From: Nyssa sinensis
Lineage: Eukaryota > Streptophyta > Magnoliopsida > Cornales > Nyssaceae
DNA: 64,000 nt
Reading direction: 5' to 3'
Assembly: GCA_008638375.1 (NCBI GenBank)
Contig: CM018035.1
Location: 29,917,307-29,981,306, forward strand
Shown here: one piece after another, positions 21,815-34,531 of the stretch
Layout: each line of letters begins with the position of its first letter
Position numbering within the stretch: the first letter of the stretch is position 1
Translations under genes and position numbers: made by a program
Notes under the pieces: generated by a model
What the model saw: only the letters and a program-made list of their open reading frames with translations
What the model was told of the DNA's origin: nothing
Database searches by the model: none

Positions 21815-23966
21815 GACCCCCTTGCCACGAAGATCACAACAAGACAAAAACCAACTGATTTGGTTCAAAAACGAGCGTACACGACCTAGTTGCAGGTCTA
21901 GGCTAAACGAACTCACCGATGGCTCCTAGAGTTTGATTTGATCTCTAAAACGAATGCCAAATCCTATCATGGTGTCCCATAAATACATTAGAGTCAAGAG
22001 CAGAGAGTAAAATGACCTGAAAGTTCACGAAATTGAATGAGAAAATTTTCAGTTTTTAGGGTTACTGTTCATTGTCATGAGGAAGACGATGAACAGTGTC
22101 GGACACTGGTCGGATCGGAACCCGACCGGATATAAGGGGTAAGTCATATTTTAAAATATAGGGCTGACGTCAGCATGACATGTTGAACCGGCCAGACCGG
22201 TTGGTCCAGTGAAACTCTGGACCGGTCCACTTAAAACTAAGACAAACCCACTGGTTCAATGTTGAATTTTAAAAATAAACCAGAACTTTGGTTTTTTAGA
22301 AATTGACCCCAGACTTTTAAGAAATTCTGTTATGGCCCAGATTCTGAAAAATTTATTTAAATAAGCCCCTGAAAATAAATAAATAATAAAATAAATTATT
22401 TAATTACTTTATTCAAATAGGTAAAATGACTATTTTACCCTTGGACATTAAATAAGCCAAACGAAGCCCAAATAAAATAAATGAATAGTGTATTTTTACT
22501 AATTCGGGCATTCTAGACTCAATGGTGAAGTCCAATTTGGGAGAATAGGCCCCAAAAAATAAAGACACGCAAATGGTAAATGACTGTACTGCCCCTAAAG
22601 ATAACTAGGGCTAATTAAACATAAAAGATAGTCCAATTTAACTATGTCGGACATTCCGGACCTAATGGTGAGGTCCATTTTGTGAACCGAGGTCCCAAAA
22701 ATTTAGCTATACAACATGTGAAATTACCAAAATGCCCTTAATGCTCTCTGAAGTCCAAATGAAGTTCAAATGGGACGGAATTGATACCGGTGGAAGCCCA
22801 GATACTCGTGAAACTGTACACATGATTAAATGTCGAATCAGGGACAGAATTCCACAGAACATGAAATGACCAAAATGCCCCTGAGCATGGTAAGTACAAA
22901 GTAGAGGTCAAATAAAGGCCGATCTGATTTAATAAACTGTTCTAAGCACAATTAAGACACCAGAACAGTCAAACATATAAAATAAGAAATGATCCGATGT
23001 GTCCCGATGATCAAAAGCAGATACCAAATGAAGCCCAAAAGACTTAGAAAGTTATATATAAGATATATAGAACATCCTAAGGACCACGATAGGGTCCGGT
23101 GCAAGAATGACAAAATTACCATTTTACCCTTTTTAGTACAGATGCCTGAATTGAATTTCGCAAAAAGCCTAAATCGACCTTGTTCGACGTTCCGGACCCA
23201 ATGGTAGAGTTTATTCTAGTGAAATAGGAACTCATGATATAAAAACATAAAATTTGATAAATAGCATAATTCAAGTGGAGATAGACTGAGTTGTATCGCA
23301 ATGATTTTAAGAACACCGAAGGGTAAGGAGAAGATAGTCTAGACCTTCCGGTTGGAGACAGTAAAGAGGGACTTCATACTCATTGATTAGTTCGGCTACA
23401 CCGCGAGCACGGTTTCTTAGGGTTGAGACCAACCCATCAGGTATGATATTTTGCTAAGTAAGGAATAGGATTAAGTTAGGAATGGTTTGCATGTTGATTG
23501 AATGAATCATATGTTTATTTGATGTTAGAAAATCACATAAGGAATGTTGCTTTAAAAAGGAACCTTGAGTTAATTGTTTATGTTGCTTATGTGTTTGTTG
23601 TTGCTCCATGAAGATATGATTTGTTCTATGTGTAGGTGTTGTACGTGATTTATGTTTTTTGGAGAGTTGTTAAGATTGTGAACGCATGACTTGAGTATGT
23701 ATTTACATTGATCATGTATTGTATACTTTCATGTGGAAGAGGTTTTATAATTCATATGCTGTGATTGCTTTAAGTGGAATACATTATTGAAAAGCATGCT
23801 CCATGTGTTGGTAAATTGCTTATCTGAGATTGTATTATTGCATGGTGGAATCAAGGCATATTAATATAGTGTGATTGATTGAAAGCATAGTGTGGGTTAA
23901 GCACGTGGTGCTATGCATATTGAGGGTGTAGATCTTGTGGTGAAAGACCCAAAATTGCACATTGTA

Positions 23967-24097
23967 TTGGTACTCAGGTTCCATCGGATGTGTTCCAAAA
24001 ATGAGACATTGCATTGGTGCCCAGAATCCATCAGATGTGTTCCACAAACGGGTATTGGTACTCAGGTTCCATCGGATGTGTTCCGAAAATGAGACAT
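23967..24097 (+). repeat. Three-copy 41-47-bp LTR repeat
   Basis: Units begin at 23967, 24014 and 24055 with ttggtactcaggttccatcg or close variants and end near gagacat. It corresponds to the single unit in element 1 (near 459-510), the two units at 11335-11420 and 20916-21008, and the four 50-bp units at 32591-32785. Confidence 0.7.
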
Positions 24098-24499
24098 GGG
24101 TATGGCATAGAGTGGTATGGGTGTGTCACATATATTTGCATAACATCGCATAAATGAATTCAAGGAGGTAGTATATAGTTTGTATAATGTGTTCTGAATC
24201 TTGTCAGTGCATTGCATGATGATATTGAATGACATGTAGATATAAATGTATACTTGCACATGCCACGCCTTAATTTTGTTTCTTGCATTAGCATTATATT
24301 ATACCAGCAGTTGAGCTGACCCATTCATGGGATACCATATTACAGATGATGCCCCTGCTACATGAGATTTGATGAGATCTTGACAAAAAAAAGGAAAAGG
24401 ATTTAGAAGCGTATTTGGTCCTTGGGGCATATTTTGAGATGTAAGGGCTTAAACCCAAATGACATGTGAACGATTTATTCATGGAATGTACTTTATGCT

Positions 24500-27400
24500 T
24501 GTCACGCCCCGAATTCCCGACCGAACCCGGGGACGCGACTGAAGGAAACAAAAGAAGAAAATAAATAGAAAGTGACGAAAAAAATAAATAAATAAATAAA
24601 TAAACTATTATACTAATTTATATATATATATATATATATATATAGATACAGCCTATTCCACTAACATAACGCTACATCCATATATCTCTGTCAATACACA
24701 TACATTCCTGGTTTATAAAAATTTTGGCAGAACCTCCTTTCTTTTTCGAACCTTTTCCCCCTGATAATCACAATGCATCATATAACCTCATATAAATATA
24801 AATACATCACAATCCATCCTCACTCGATGGCCACAACCTTATCAAAGTTAAATATACATTGTCTAATTATCCAATCCATCACATCTACTCCTACACTTAA
24901 ACTAAAAGATCATTTATTACAATATACAATACCATTTCCATTCTTTTTAGAAACACACCAATCCTTTATAAAATCAAAATACGCCCCAAGAGTCCAAATA
25001 TTCTTCCAAATTTATTTCCCCTCCGCTTTCTCCAATACTTCATCAAGTCCCGCGTACCAGGGGCTTTATCTGAAACCTGTGCCCCACGAATGGGTCAGTG
25101 CCAACATGCTGGTATGGTACAATACTAATGCAAGGAACAAAATTAAGACGTGGCATGTGCAAGTGTACAGGTATGTCTACATGCCTCCCTAATCATGCAT
25201 ACAATACAATGGCAATGTACAAACTACATCTGTATAAAAACCCTATATCACGTTCACAAATTCATCAACACAATGCACAGGCAACATGCGTGACACACCC
25301 ATGCATCTCAATGTCACATCCATGTCTCGCTTCACGGTTCTTCCCCGTTGGCATGCAAGTACCAATATATGTCTCGCTTTACGGTCCGGACCCCGTAGGC
25401 CTGCGAGTACCTAATGGCCAATTTTGGGTTTTTCACCATAGGATCTGCACCCTCATAACGCACCAGCACCTCGTGCTGACCCACACTATGCTTTCAAGGA
25501 ATCACACAATGCCAATATGCCATGATTTCATCATGCAATAATACAGTTCAAATGAAACATCACTTTCATAAGCATATGCAACATGCTTTACATAATGTAT
25601 TACATTTAAGATTAAATCACAAGACTTCATCCACAATCTACGTGTCATGCTCGATCAATCTCAACACTTATGCAAATCCACATGTCACAATATCAACAAT
25701 CCTTCTAAAACATAAATCACATAGGACGACAACTCAAGAAGTAAATCACAACTCCCAAATAATCATAAAGAACATGGAAACATATAAACAATCAACTCAA
25801 AGAAGCAATAATTCCTATGTGATCTTCTATTAACAGATAAGCACAAAAAATCATGCAACCAATATGCACATCAATCCTAATTTAATTCTATTCCTTACTT
25901 AGTAAAGTACCATACCTGATCGGGTTATCTCAACCCTAAGAAGCTATATCCACTAAGTAGTCCAGTCAACTGATCAATAACTCAGTCCTCCCACTGCGTA
26001 TGTTTAGAGGGTCCTCGCCTTTCACTTCGATGTTCCTAAAATTTAGAAACAGGTCTCAATATATGTCGCTACACGAATTTATGCTATTCAACAAATTTTA
26101 TGTCTTTTTATGATTGGTATTTCTTTTACTCAATTAGGCTTCACCATTGAATCCGGAACAGCCGAACAAAGTCGGTTCAGGCTTTCGCGGAATTCAATTT
26201 GGACATTTGTACCCTAAAGGGTAAAATGGTCATTTGGTCCTTTCACGATTTCCCACTTCTCGAGGTCTCTTTTCGCAAATCAGACTCTACGGTTGAGTCC
26301 GGGATGCTCGGAATAATTAGAATTCACTATTTTTTTACTTTAATCTGATTCCGTTCGATTACTCTTTGACCTGGGGCATTTTGGTTATTTCCCCTTTAAA
26401 TAATTATTTAATTCAATATTATGTCATTTACTCGGGTCAATTCACAATTAACCCTAATTTCTGGGTATAATTAAAATCTTACAAGGTTCTATTTATTGCC
26501 CATAATTTTTCCAATTCCTATATAAGTTTATATTGTTTTTCGTGTACGTTTTCAATTTAAGCCAATTATTGGATAGCTTTTCCTTTTCAACCAAACACTT
26601 CCCGAACTCAAATCTAAAATTTTACCCATACAGTAATATTGTTAGGCAGCTATTTGAATGGTTGAGTTGGGTCGGACTCAACCCGGTTTGGCCCGAATAA
26701 AAAAATACAAAACTCAATCGTTAAATTCTGTTCGGATTATTTTTCTGCATTCCCATTTGATCTAAAACAATTTCTATATTTAATGAAATCCCAAAATCAA
26801 TTTAATTATTCATGTTTCTAAAAATCCAAGACTAAAGTTTAGTATTTTACCATGTTGTTTCGCGTTTCTTCAATGCAAATTCATCCGGCTTGCCGCGCTA
26901 CTGCCGTAACTCATCAACACCATTCTGAACCGATCCAACCAACATAAACAACACACATAACCCCACCTATTTCTTCCAAATCCCTCCAGGTTCTCCAATT
27001 TCACTATGGCAGCCGCTGCACAAGCAGATCTGCTGCACTGCTCTTTCATTTCCCTTCTCTGTTACACACATACAAACACGCACATCAACCCAATCTCTCT
27101 CTCGGTCAGCCGCTACACAACCACACCGCAACACCACACGATGTACACACTACACATACTCAACGCAGTGCAGCTCTACTGCTGTTTTGCCGCAACCACC
27201 CCACACCACGCAGCGGCACATGCTGCTGCTGCGCGACTACACCGGACAGCCCCCACACGGTGCAGCACCCCGCACCGCTACTGCTGCTTGGCCGCAATAG
27301 CTGCTGCTGCTCCTCCTCCAGTTTCTCTACTCCATTTCTTTCTTTCTAATTTATCTCATCCCCATAATATTCCATATACACATATACATATATCCCTGCA

Positions 27401-28230
27401 CTGCTACACAATCAATTCCAACTACATCAAAAATCCACCACCTGAACAAGAGATTCAACAACCGTTTTATATCCAGCACCGTCACACACACCCATATTCA
27501 TATTGATCTGCCGCACCGCTACTGCCATCTCAAATCCCCCCAACAGAACCTATCAAACAGGGCAATCGACCTTCAATCGACTGCCGCAACTCCAATTGCT
27601 GCTTCCTCTGTTTTCTCTAAATTGCTGCAACTGTTATTTGAAGTGGATCCTAATCCTACAAGCAACCTTGGGAATCCTCCAACCATAGGCACGGTCGAAG
27701 CAACAAAATCAAACCGACCCAATCCCAATCTGACGGATCGACTCAGCTTTGAAATCCAACCAAAACTGCCGTTATCGCCATCCCTTCATCTCCAGACTTC
27801 ATCTCTCTCAACGCCTCAACATTTCCCGACCTCCACAAGCTTCCAATAGCTTCGGCCGTACCTCCTTTGCACCGCCTCCATCGTTTTTCCAACACCACAA
27901 CATCTCCAGATCGCAAATCTTCCTTCCCAAAAATCTCAGCCACCATCGCTCCTCCGTCGCCCCTCTTCTCCTCTCTTCCTTCTTTCTCTTTTTCCCCTTT
28001 TCTCTTTTTCTCTCTTTTCTTTCCTGTTTTCACGAGACCTGCACCGCCTCCCTTTTCTTTTCTTCCCATTTCTTTTTTTTTTTCTTACCCCGTTCTGCTT
28101 CTCTCCCTCATGTCATATATTATATCTATATATAAATATATCTAATATATAACACACACACACACCACACGACCAAAGCTGCCGACACTACTCCTTTGTC
28201 TTCTTTTTTTTTTTTTTTCAAATCTCTACA
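24500..28230 (-). mobile_element. Solo LTR, 3731 bp, minus strand, TSD atgct
   Basis: On the plus strand it begins tgtcacgccccgaattcc and ends caaatctctaca. Perfect atgct duplications at 24495-24499 and 28231-28235. It has modules in the minus orientation (about 26080-26560), CA-rich and CT-rich stretches (27000-28130, the complement of the GA-rich leader), and the conserved hairpin block near 25080-25115. The long plus-strand readings inside it are low-complexity and antisense. No clear donor-like site was found at the usual place. Confidence 0.95.
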
Positions 28231-31200
28231 ATGCTTTTATATATATATATATATATTGATGAAAAAGGAATGCATGTTTAGTTAAATCCGTTTAGATTGT
28301 CCCTTATTTTATTTTATTTTAGTTTCGTTACACTCACCCTCGGGTTCGCGAAAATTCGGGGCGTGACAACTGTTGGATTCAACTTATTCTTACTTTTTGT
28401 TAATATTATGATTAAATATTTAAATATTTGTTATTTATCAAAAAATACTTTTAAATTTTTGTTCATTATAATTATTCAAAATACATTTAGTAACAATTTA
28501 CTTTATAGATTTTTGAAATTAAAATTTAATTTTTTTTTAATGAGTTTTAGATTGTCCCCATTGTCATAAAATCCTAGCTTCGCCCTTGGATAAGGCCCTT
28601 AAAAATGCATTTTCTATTTATAAACTTGAGTTTCACTATTTCATGTCCCCAAGTTTTTGTTTTTAAAAACATTTGAGAATAACTAACAAACATACAAACT
28701 TACAGCCTATTTTCATTCCCCTTTTATACTCCTCCATTTCAATTTGTTGTGTATGTCACGCCCCTGACCCGTACGGCTGGACTACGGGGTCATTGGACCC
28801 TGATAAGGTAGGTAATGAGACTATCCACCCTAGTCAAGTGTATAAAATACAGGTCATTTTTTTTGAATTGATTTCTTTTAATTAGTTTTGGTTCGGTTCC
28901 CTGATTAGAATTGTTCAAGTCCCGTAACGGGTTTAAATGAAATTGATTACTATCAAAGTAACTATACCAGTCATTCATCAACAATGTACATTATTGTAGT
29001 GTTTAGAGCTGACTCTATAGTCTAAGATATATAGACATCCCATATACATGACTATTTGAGAAGGGTATAGGCATTCTTAATAAATAAAAGAATAAGTACA
29101 ATAAAGTAACTGAATGCTACAATGACTTGGGCTCCTTACAACTATCTTTCATTAAGCCAATACATGCCATTTCCATGAACAGCAGGAGTGAGTCATAACG
29201 TTCAATAGGGTTTCCCAAAACGTACAAGCAAGCAGCGTGCAAAAACTAATGCAAATTTGAAGAGGACACTTCCTAAAGTCTAGTATGCATCATAAACACA
29301 TAGTGTCAACATATCCCAGACACATGCATAAGTGTGAGTATCAAGATGGTATAGCACCACTATATGTGGTTTAACAATAATAACTAAGCAGTTGACATAT
29401 AGAAGGTCGAACACATGACAGAAGTGTAAATATAAAATTTTACGAAGTATCTCCATTTCATGTTTTAAAGCCATCAGAACAAGATATAAATTTAATGACA
29501 ATAGATATATAGAATAGGTTGGCAGCACAAGCAATATAATCATCAACGAAATAAATCAACAAGGTGTGACCATCACACCATCCCAATACATATCAAACAC
29601 ATGCCAAAACATAACAAGTCAGTCATCATTCGATAACAAGTTAATCATCATTCATTGCACTCATCTAAACAATTAATACAAGCACTCAATACAAAATACA
29701 CAATTGCTTTCACAAATGTAGTATGATATGTTTATGAGTTTATGATGTCTTTAACATATGCACGGGGCCCCCGAAATGCTTGTATCCTGCCTTTCACGAG
29801 TTGCTAACTCATAGGTCTTGGAAGCCTCTCGCGTGGGGTTACGGTCCATAATCAAAGGGAGACACCATCCCTATCACAACAATCATCGGGGCTCACATTT
29901 TCTCACTATCAAACAAATCTGCATCACCAGGTCCACATACAAATTCATACCACTCTAGTATGATCAAAATCCTTAATTTCATATAAATCTTATACCATTC
30001 TAGTACGCTCGATTATATCCATTCAATCTCATACTAATCATGTAAAGATTCAAATTTTTGGGAAGAAATTTTTTTTTTAATTATTATTATTATTATTAAT
30101 TTTTACTTAATTATTTATTTGTTTATTTAATTATGAGATGAGTGTGTGTAATATATTTCAGCTATGTACATGTGTGTATGTAAGCATATATGTGTGATGA
30201 ATTGTGTGTATGTACAATGCATGGTGTGTATGCATATGTATATGGTATTATATACTATATGTATATAAGTGATTAAATATATATGTATACATATGTGTAC
30301 CATGGGCAGGTGGCTGTGGTGTGCGTGTCATATGATATATGTATATATATGAAAAACCAAAAGAACAAGCAAAGCATTTAATGCCTTTCTGAAAAGAACA
30401 ACAAGTAGGAGAAAGAAAACTGTGAGGGAAAGTCAGAGCTAGGGTGAGGCTGCAGCAGGTGCCTTGCGTGAGGGTGTGTATAGGTAGGTGTGTATGTACC
30501 CATATGTACATTGGTTAGAGGGGAAGAGAAATCAGAAAAGCAAGGTGGCTGTAAACATTACGGGGAGACTGAGAGGACCCTAGAGAGAAAACTCAGAGGT
30601 TGGACTAGGTGGGAACATAAGGGAAAGACCTCGAGTCTACTTCAAACAGGTAAGAAGTTTGCATTCTGTTTTTATTTGTTTTAAAGTATGAAGCTTAGAT
30701 TTGGTCATTGAGCCTTGTAGAGTATGAAAAATGAAAAATAATGCAAAAAGAATCAACCTAAATGGTTCAAAAACAAGAGAGAGAAGGAGAGTTGCAGGTT
30801 GGAGATGATAATCGGGTCTTGGGAACTTTACGTCTAAAAACTTGTCTAGGTAAAAGAAAAAAATTCCTCTATGATGCAGGAGTTGATTTGAAGAAGAATC
30901 GAGTCAAAACCGTTGGGAAAAAGGGGTCGAAATGGAGAAGTTCCAGTCGGCCGGAAGTTCGATCTCCCTCAGATTCGCGTAGATCTAATCAACCAAATTG
31001 AAAACAAAGATTAGATAAAGAATCTACATGAAAAACTAGAGAAAAACGCATTGAAAATATATTAACATCTCACCGGGATTGGTCGCCATCGCCGGAGATG
31101 GCGACGGAACCCTAGTGTTCCCTGGCCGGAGAATCGGGGAAGATGATGGAGGGGTTGGGCCGTCCCTGTTGGGCTACTGGTGTGGGTTTTTTTTTTTAAG

Positions 31201-31390
31201 TGATTGGGCTTCTTTTAAAAACGGTTGGGCTTGTTTGGTTTAAAAGGGAGTGGGCTGGTTTTTTTTTTTTTTTAATTTAAAGAGGAAATTAGGGCCTGTT
31301 TTATTTGTGAATAGTTGGGCCCATTTCAACCAAAGGTCATTGGGCCTGATCTTTAAGAAAAGAATAAAAAAAAAAATAGGGGAAGGGGAG

Positions 31391-31480
31391 TGCGCACAGA
31401 GGCGCTGATACGGGGGTTCGAACCAGGGAGCAGACGGCTGGAAGTGGCGTGTGTAACCACTTGGGACAGGTACCACCCGT
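31391..31480 (-). other. tRNA-like segment, antisense to its LTR
   Basis: Read on the minus strand it has CCCAAGTGGTTA resembling an A box and GGTTCGAACCC, a full Pol III B box, about 40 bases apart. The folding is imperfect and it is not called a functional tRNA. Three other LTRs in the window carry comparable segments in the same antisense orientation. Confidence 0.5.
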
Positions 31481-32590
31481 ACCAATTTCACACAGAATAT
31501 ATATATATATATATAATACTTGAAAGGTTTAATTTAATTAAATTGTTTTAATTAAATTAAAAATTGATAAATGGCCCGGAATTCAAATACAACAAGTTAT
31601 ATATGTATTCTTACTATCTCGGACCTCCTGAGTCTAATGGTGAGGTCCACAACATGAGATGAGATCCCGAAAAATAAAAGACCTGAGGAACCCTTAAAAA
31701 GTTACCAAAATGCCCCTAAGTCAAAACGCAGTCAAACGAAACCCGATTTGAGTAAACAAATAGTAAAATATTATTATCTCGAACATTCCGGACTCAACCG
31801 TGGAGTCTGATTTGCGAGGAGAGGTCTCAGGGAAATGGAAACCCTTAAAAGTGCAAAACGACAGCTTTGCCCTTTTCAACCCGAACGTCCAAATTAAATT
31901 CCGCGAAAGCCCAAACCTATTTTCTTCGACGTTTCGGACACAATGATAGAATTTATTGTGGCATAATAGAGACTAAGAAAATAAAGACATATAATTTTAT
32001 AAATAGCATCATTCAAGTAGCCAACGGACTAAGTTGCATTCTATGATTTTAGGAACACTGAAGGGCAAGGAGAAGGCGGTCTGACCTTCTACTTCTTACT
32101 GTTAGTTCCATTACACTGCCAGCGCTACTTCTTAGGGTTGAGACCAACCCGTCAGGTACGATATATTGTGCTAAGTAAGAAATAGAATTAAGTTTAGGAT
32201 TAATTGCCATATTGACTTGATGATTCACATGTTTGTTTTATTGCTCATATGCTTATGTGCTCCTTGTTATCTTGTTGAAAGTTTGGTGATGAATGTGGAC
32301 CATGACTATGTGCATATCGCATGTGTTAGCATAACGTGTGGATTATATTTTGAGAATTGTTAGGATTATGAAATATGTGACTTAAAGCATGTGTTAAATG
32401 GACTATGTATGGCGTGTAACCTTGATGAAAGGATTTTCTGATTTGAATGTTATTGTGTAACACATCATTTAAAGCATGCTTCATGTGTGGGTATGATACT
32501 TTATTGAGATTACATTATGGTGTGGTGGAATCAAAGCATATTGGCATAGTATGATTCCTTGGAAATGACATGACATGACATGATATAGCA

Positions 32591-32785
32591 TTTGGTGCCC
32601 GAACCAGTGGGAGCGATCCGCGAAGGGACATGATATTGCATTTGGTACCCGAACCAGCGGGAGCGATCCGCGAAGGGACATGATATTGCATTTGGTACTC
32701 GAACGAGCGGGAGCGATCCGCGAAGGGACATGATATTGTGTTTGGTACCCGAACCAACGGGAGCGATCCGTGAAGGGACATGACA
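32591..32785 (+). repeat. 50-bp tandem repeat, four copies
   Basis: Units start at 32591, 32641, 32691 and 32741 with tttggtacccgaaccagcgg or close variants and contain gagcgatccgcgaagggaca. The exact 50-bp spacing makes artificial long readings on the minus strand. Confidence 0.95.
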
Positions 32786-32869
32786 TTACATTGCATTACA
32801 TTACATTACATGAGTTGACATGGACATGGCATAGATTTGACATGGTTGTGGCGTAGAGTGGTGTGGGTG

Positions 32870-33090
32870 TTTCATGGGCATTGTCACTACATTGTATGGA
32901 TAATATGGATGGCATGTGGATTATTGCTATCACGTGGCATGGACAATTTGGAAAGCATGTGGATTATTGTTACTACATTGCATGGATAATATGGATGGCA
33001 TGTGGATTATTGTTATTATGTGGCATGGACGATTTGGAAAGCATGTGGATTATTGTTATTACATTGCATGGATGATTTAGAATGCATGTA
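32870..33090 (+). repeat. 43-bp tandem repeat, about 4.5 copies
   Basis: catgtggattattg recurs at 32913, 32956, 32999 and 33042, exactly 43 bp apart, with a decayed unit near 33084. Alternating units differ slightly (ggatggcatg against ggaaagcatg), so the array behaves as an 86-bp higher-order repeat. Confidence 0.9.
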
Positions 33091-34531
33091 GAGATAATTG
33101 CACACTTGCACATGCCATGCCTTAGATTATGTTAATGAGTTGGATGACATGTAGATTATCGCTAGTATATTGTATGCATGATGTTGAATGCCATGTAGAT
33201 ATAACTGTACACTTGCACATGCCACGCCCTTAATTTTATTTCTTGCATTAGCATTATATTGTACCAGCAGTTGAGCTGACCCATTCGTGGGACAAACATT
33301 TTAGATGATGCTCCCTGCACTTGAGACTTGAGGAAGTCTTGCAAAGTGGAGGAGATATGAACTTAGGAGGATATTTGGCCCGTTGGGGCATGTTTTGTGA
33401 TGCACGGGCTTAAGCCCGAATGATGTATTATATGTGTATTGACAGAAGTGAATGTAAGTTAAGTGAATCCTGTTAGATTGTCCTTTATTTACTTTATATT
33501 TTATTTACTTTCTGTTCGTTCAGTCGCGCCTCGGGTTTCTTGGAATTTGGGGCGTGACAAATCAAGTATGCTTAATATTATCATGTTCACTCAAATCACA
33601 CACCGCTCATGTATGCTCAACAATATGAACAACAATAAACATCGAAGTCCACAACAATAGCCAATAGTACAATACTGTATGTTCCATTCATCAATAATCA
33701 TAGAAACCACAGTGTTCACGTATATACATCCATAACATAATGTAAATAACAATCATCATCAACATAATAATCACATTCACCATATAAGATCAAGCAGAAG
33801 TATAACATTAAAAAGACCGCGACAATAATCGTATCATACTGATAAATGAATCACAAGATATAAAATAATAGTGACAAACATATCATGTAACAAGTGTACA
33901 CATCAATAAGTCAGGACAAGAAGACATTACATGTGTCTTTTAGAATATTGTCAAGTTCTCTACACACACGTTGTTCCACTCTCGGGGCCACCTCGACTCT
34001 TAGCATTAGGGTATCTTGTTAAGTCTTATGATTCTCTATGGTTAATTAAACATCAGCCTATACATCGAACACTCATTTTCGCAAACAGAGGTTAAAAAAT
34101 GCTCCCGGGCCTCAAAAACCCTAAGAAAGCCTTATCATGTTGTTTCTAAGTCATTTGAATGTCTTTTAAAACCATAAAGGCATTTTCATAATTTTACCAA
34201 GTAAGTCACGCGTCTATCGAGACATCGTCTCGTAAAATCGACCTTGGAATCAAATCTAGAAGATTCAAAAACACTAAAGGTGTCCTCTTTACACTTTATT
34301 AACTCTTATATATATATATATATATATCTACTCCATGCCTAGAGACATTTTAGTAATTTCATACATATTCATGTGAGATTACCTCAAGTCCTCATTTCAT
34401 TATTCTAATATCATATTTGAGTTCCTAGCATCCAAAAACATTGAAACGCCTATTTCAACTCTTAATTCGACTTTTAATTGCTTAATATAAATCTAGAGGT
34501 ATAATCGTCATTTTACCAATTTAGGTGGGAC

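Larger units (their letters stand above)
17016..28368 (+). mobile_element. Solo LTR (3.83 kb net) holding two nested solo LTRs, TSD actgt
   Basis: Starts tgtagagatttgaatt and ends cggggcgtgaca at 28368. It is flanked by perfect actgt duplications (17011-17015, 28369-28373). Its own sequence is 17016-18031, 21820-24499 and 28236-28368. It holds a TA/TG-rich start, a GA-rich tract (17410-17520), a donor-like GTATAA at 17639, modules (22440-23280), a three-copy 41-47-bp repeat (23967-24097) and the hairpin block (24303-24345). The first apparent end at 21814 belongs to a nested LTR, as target duplications show. Confidence 0.95.
16094..28588. mobile_element. hAT-like non-autonomous element split by a solo LTR
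   Basis: The left end caggggcagatgcaagg and the right end read in reverse (caagggcgaagctagga) are similar inverted ends, a pattern common in plant hAT-type elements that begin CAGGGGCGGA. Flanking 8-mers gctaagcc (16086-16093) and gataaggc (28589-28596) agree at six of eight bases, consistent with an old 8-bp duplication. Real element DNA is 16094-17015 and 28374-28588, about 1.1 kb; the rest is the solo LTR complex 17016-28368. No transposase is seen. Confidence 0.45.
30041..33559 (+). mobile_element. Solo LTR, 3519 bp, TSD aatca
   Basis: Starts tgtaaagattcaaatttt and ends tttggggcgtgaca. Perfect aatca duplications at 30036-30040 and 33560-33564. It holds a GA-rich tract (30360-30600) followed by aaacag|GTAAGA at 30650, an antisense tRNA-like segment (31391-31480), modules (31560-32040), a 50-bp by four tandem repeat (32591-32785), a 43-bp tandem repeat (32870-33090) and the hairpin block (33263-33303). 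Confidence 0.96.

Noticed and set aside
27006..27506. 166-residue plus-strand reading, Ala/His/Thr-rich
   Set aside because: Lies antisense in a solo LTR with CA and GCTGC simple repeats; no domain.
32481..32796. Overlapping minus-strand readings with repeated RSRWFGYQ-like units
   Set aside because: Produced by the 50-bp tandem repeat; the same repeat opens more than one frame.
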